Assembly (NCBI GenBank): GCA_035565675.1
Contig: DATMSA010000174.1
Coordinates: forward strand, 1-6,772
Direction of reading: 5' to 3'
From: Capillimicrobium sp035565675
GTDB taxonomy: Bacteria; Actinomycetota; Thermoleophilia; Solirubrobacterales; Solirubrobacteraceae
DNA: 6,772 bases
Shown here: in pieces, positions 5,967-6,772 of the stretch
Layout: each line of letters begins with the position of its first letter
Numbering within the stretch: the first letter of the stretch is position 1
Notes under the pieces: generated by a model
What the model was told of the DNA's origin: nothing
Databases searched by the model: none
What the model saw: the letters and a program-made list of their open reading frames with translations, nothing else
Program-made: the position numbers and the translations under genes

Positions 5967-6772
5967 TCAGCCGGCGAACGCGGCGACGGCCGCCGTCACC
6001 TCGGCGGCCTGCTCGGCGGTGAGGACCGCGCTCATCGGGATCGCCAGGTGGGTGCGGGCGGCGTGCTCGGTGCCCGGCAGGTCCAGGCCGGCGCCGAGGT
6101 CGGCCATCGCCGGCTGGCGGTGGATCGGCACGCGGTAGTAGGGCTTGTGGCCGATGCCGGCCGCCTTCAGCGCGGCGGCGAGGTCGTCGGCGCGCTCGTG
6201 CTTGATCACGTACAGGTGCCAGGCGGGGTCGGCGCCGTCGGTGCGCGCCGGCAGCTCGACGAGGTCGCCGAGCCCGGCCGCCTCGTAGTGGCGCCCGGCG
6301 GCGCGGCGGCCGTCGGCCCACCCGTCGAGCTCGGGCAGCAGGATGCGCAGGATCGCCGCCTGCAGCTCGTCGAGGCGCGAGTTGTAGCCCACGTGCCGGT
6401 AGGTGACCTTGTCGTAGGAGCCGTGGAAGCGCAGCATCCGCGCGCGGTCGGCGACCTCGTCGTCGCTGGTGGTGATCGCGCCGCCGTCGCCGAAGCCGCC
6501 GAGGTTCTTGGACGGGAAGAACGAGAACGTCGCCACCGTGCCCAGCGACCCGGGGCGGCCGTCGCGGTAGGTCGTGCCGGCGGCCTGGGCGGCGTCCTCG
6601 ACGACCGGCACGCCGAGCGCCTCGATCTCGGCGACCGGCGCGACGTTGCCGAACAGGTGCACGGCGACGACCGCCTTCGTGCGCGGCGTCAGCGCCGCCT
6701 TCACGGTCTCGGCGGTGACGTTCATCGTGTCGAGGTCGACGTCGCAGAAGACCGGCGCGGCGCCGGTCGGCG
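5967..6772 (-). CDS. DegT/DnrJ/EryC1 family PLP-dependent sugar aminotransferase, 5' end beyond window
   Basis: This cytoplasmic PLP enzyme aminates a nucleotide-linked keto-sugar, usually with glutamate as donor. The frame is open from the right edge to TGA 5969-5967. About 268 residues are visible and roughly the first 100 of a normal 360-380 are missing. Methionine at 6725 is internal, because the residues before it (TGAAPVFCDVDLDT) are typical family sequence. Counting from that methionine, motifs are VHLFG (22-26), EDAAQ (43-47, with the PLP-ring aspartate), SFFPSKNLGGFGDGGA (68-83; K73, bases 6507-6509, is the Schiff-base lysine), HVGYNSRLDELQAAIL (111-126) and the C-terminal substrate region HKPYYRVPIHRQP (193-205). 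The SFFPSK...GDGG form resembles WbpE-type enzymes making UDP-amino-uronates, but dTDP-sugar aminotransferases of the same family cannot be excluded. It shares the strand of the epimerase and sulfotransferase but is separated from them by the secreted-protein gene. Confidence 0.92.
   Translation of the reverse strand, partial: PTGAAPVFCDVDLDTMNVTAETVKAALTPRTKAVVAVHLFGNVAPVAEIEALGVPVVEDAAQAAGTTYRDGRPGSLGTVATFSFFPSKNLGGFGDGGAITTSDDEVADRARMLRFHGSYDKVTYRHVGYNSRLDELQAAILRILLPELDGWADGRRAAGRHYEAAGLGDLVELPARTDGADPAWHLYVIKHERADDLAAALKAAGIGHKPYYRVPIHRQPAMADLGAGLDLPGTEHAARTHLAIPMSAVLTAEQAAEVTAAVAAFAG

Noticed and set aside
4978..6321. A 447-codon minus-strand open frame over the secreted protein and aminotransferase
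   Set aside because: It is antisense to a gene with signal peptide and strong ribosome binding site, and out of frame with the aminotransferase motifs.
6723..6725. ATG at 6725 as the start of the aminotransferase
   Set aside because: The frame stays open to the edge, and the upstream residues match the family's conserved sequence before this point, so the gene is truncated by the window and not short.

Overview
The window is very GC-rich, with G/C at nearly every third codon position. Its gene families (a DHA2-type drug exporter, acyltransferase-3, an actinobacterial-looking sulfotransferase and nucleotide-sugar enzymes) fit a high-GC actinobacterium. A Thermoleophilia/Solirubrobacterales-type genome is my guess from composition and style only; there is no rRNA or marker gene to prove it. 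Coding density is high. I see no tRNA, rRNA, CRISPR array, insertion sequence or phage gene.

Layout. Positions 1-1512 (+) hold the 3' part of an MFS multidrug-type exporter that starts before the window. Sixteen bases later an acyltransferase-3 membrane protein follows on the same strand (1529-2776). Its last 61 bp overlap tail-to-tail with a minus-strand gene pair: a sulfotransferase (4869-3799), then a non-hydrolysing UDP-GlcNAc 2-epimerase family enzyme (3780-2716), 18 bp apart and surely one transcription unit. A 138-bp divergent intergenic region (4870-5007) separates this pair from a plus-strand gene for a secreted coiled-coil protein of unknown family (5008-5835). A 131-bp convergent gap (5836-5966), rich in inverted repeats and probably a bidirectional terminator, separates that gene from a minus-strand DegT/DnrJ/EryC1-type sugar aminotransferase that runs off the right edge.

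Function. The centre and right look like part of a cell-surface glycan locus. The aminotransferase would put an amino group on a nucleotide-linked keto-sugar, the epimerase would invert C2 of a UDP-HexNAc-type sugar, the sulfotransferase would add sulfate from PAPS to an unknown acceptor, and the membrane acyltransferase could O-acylate a surface glycan. The epimerase (RPQ and HTGQHFD motifs) and the aminotransferase (SFFPSKNLG...GDGG motif) resemble WbpI- and WbpE-like enzymes of the diacetamido-mannuronate pathway. The other enzymes of that pathway are not in view. The secreted coiled-coil protein is the only gene I cannot place in a family and is the best candidate for something new. I find no convincing evidence of a complete novel system here.
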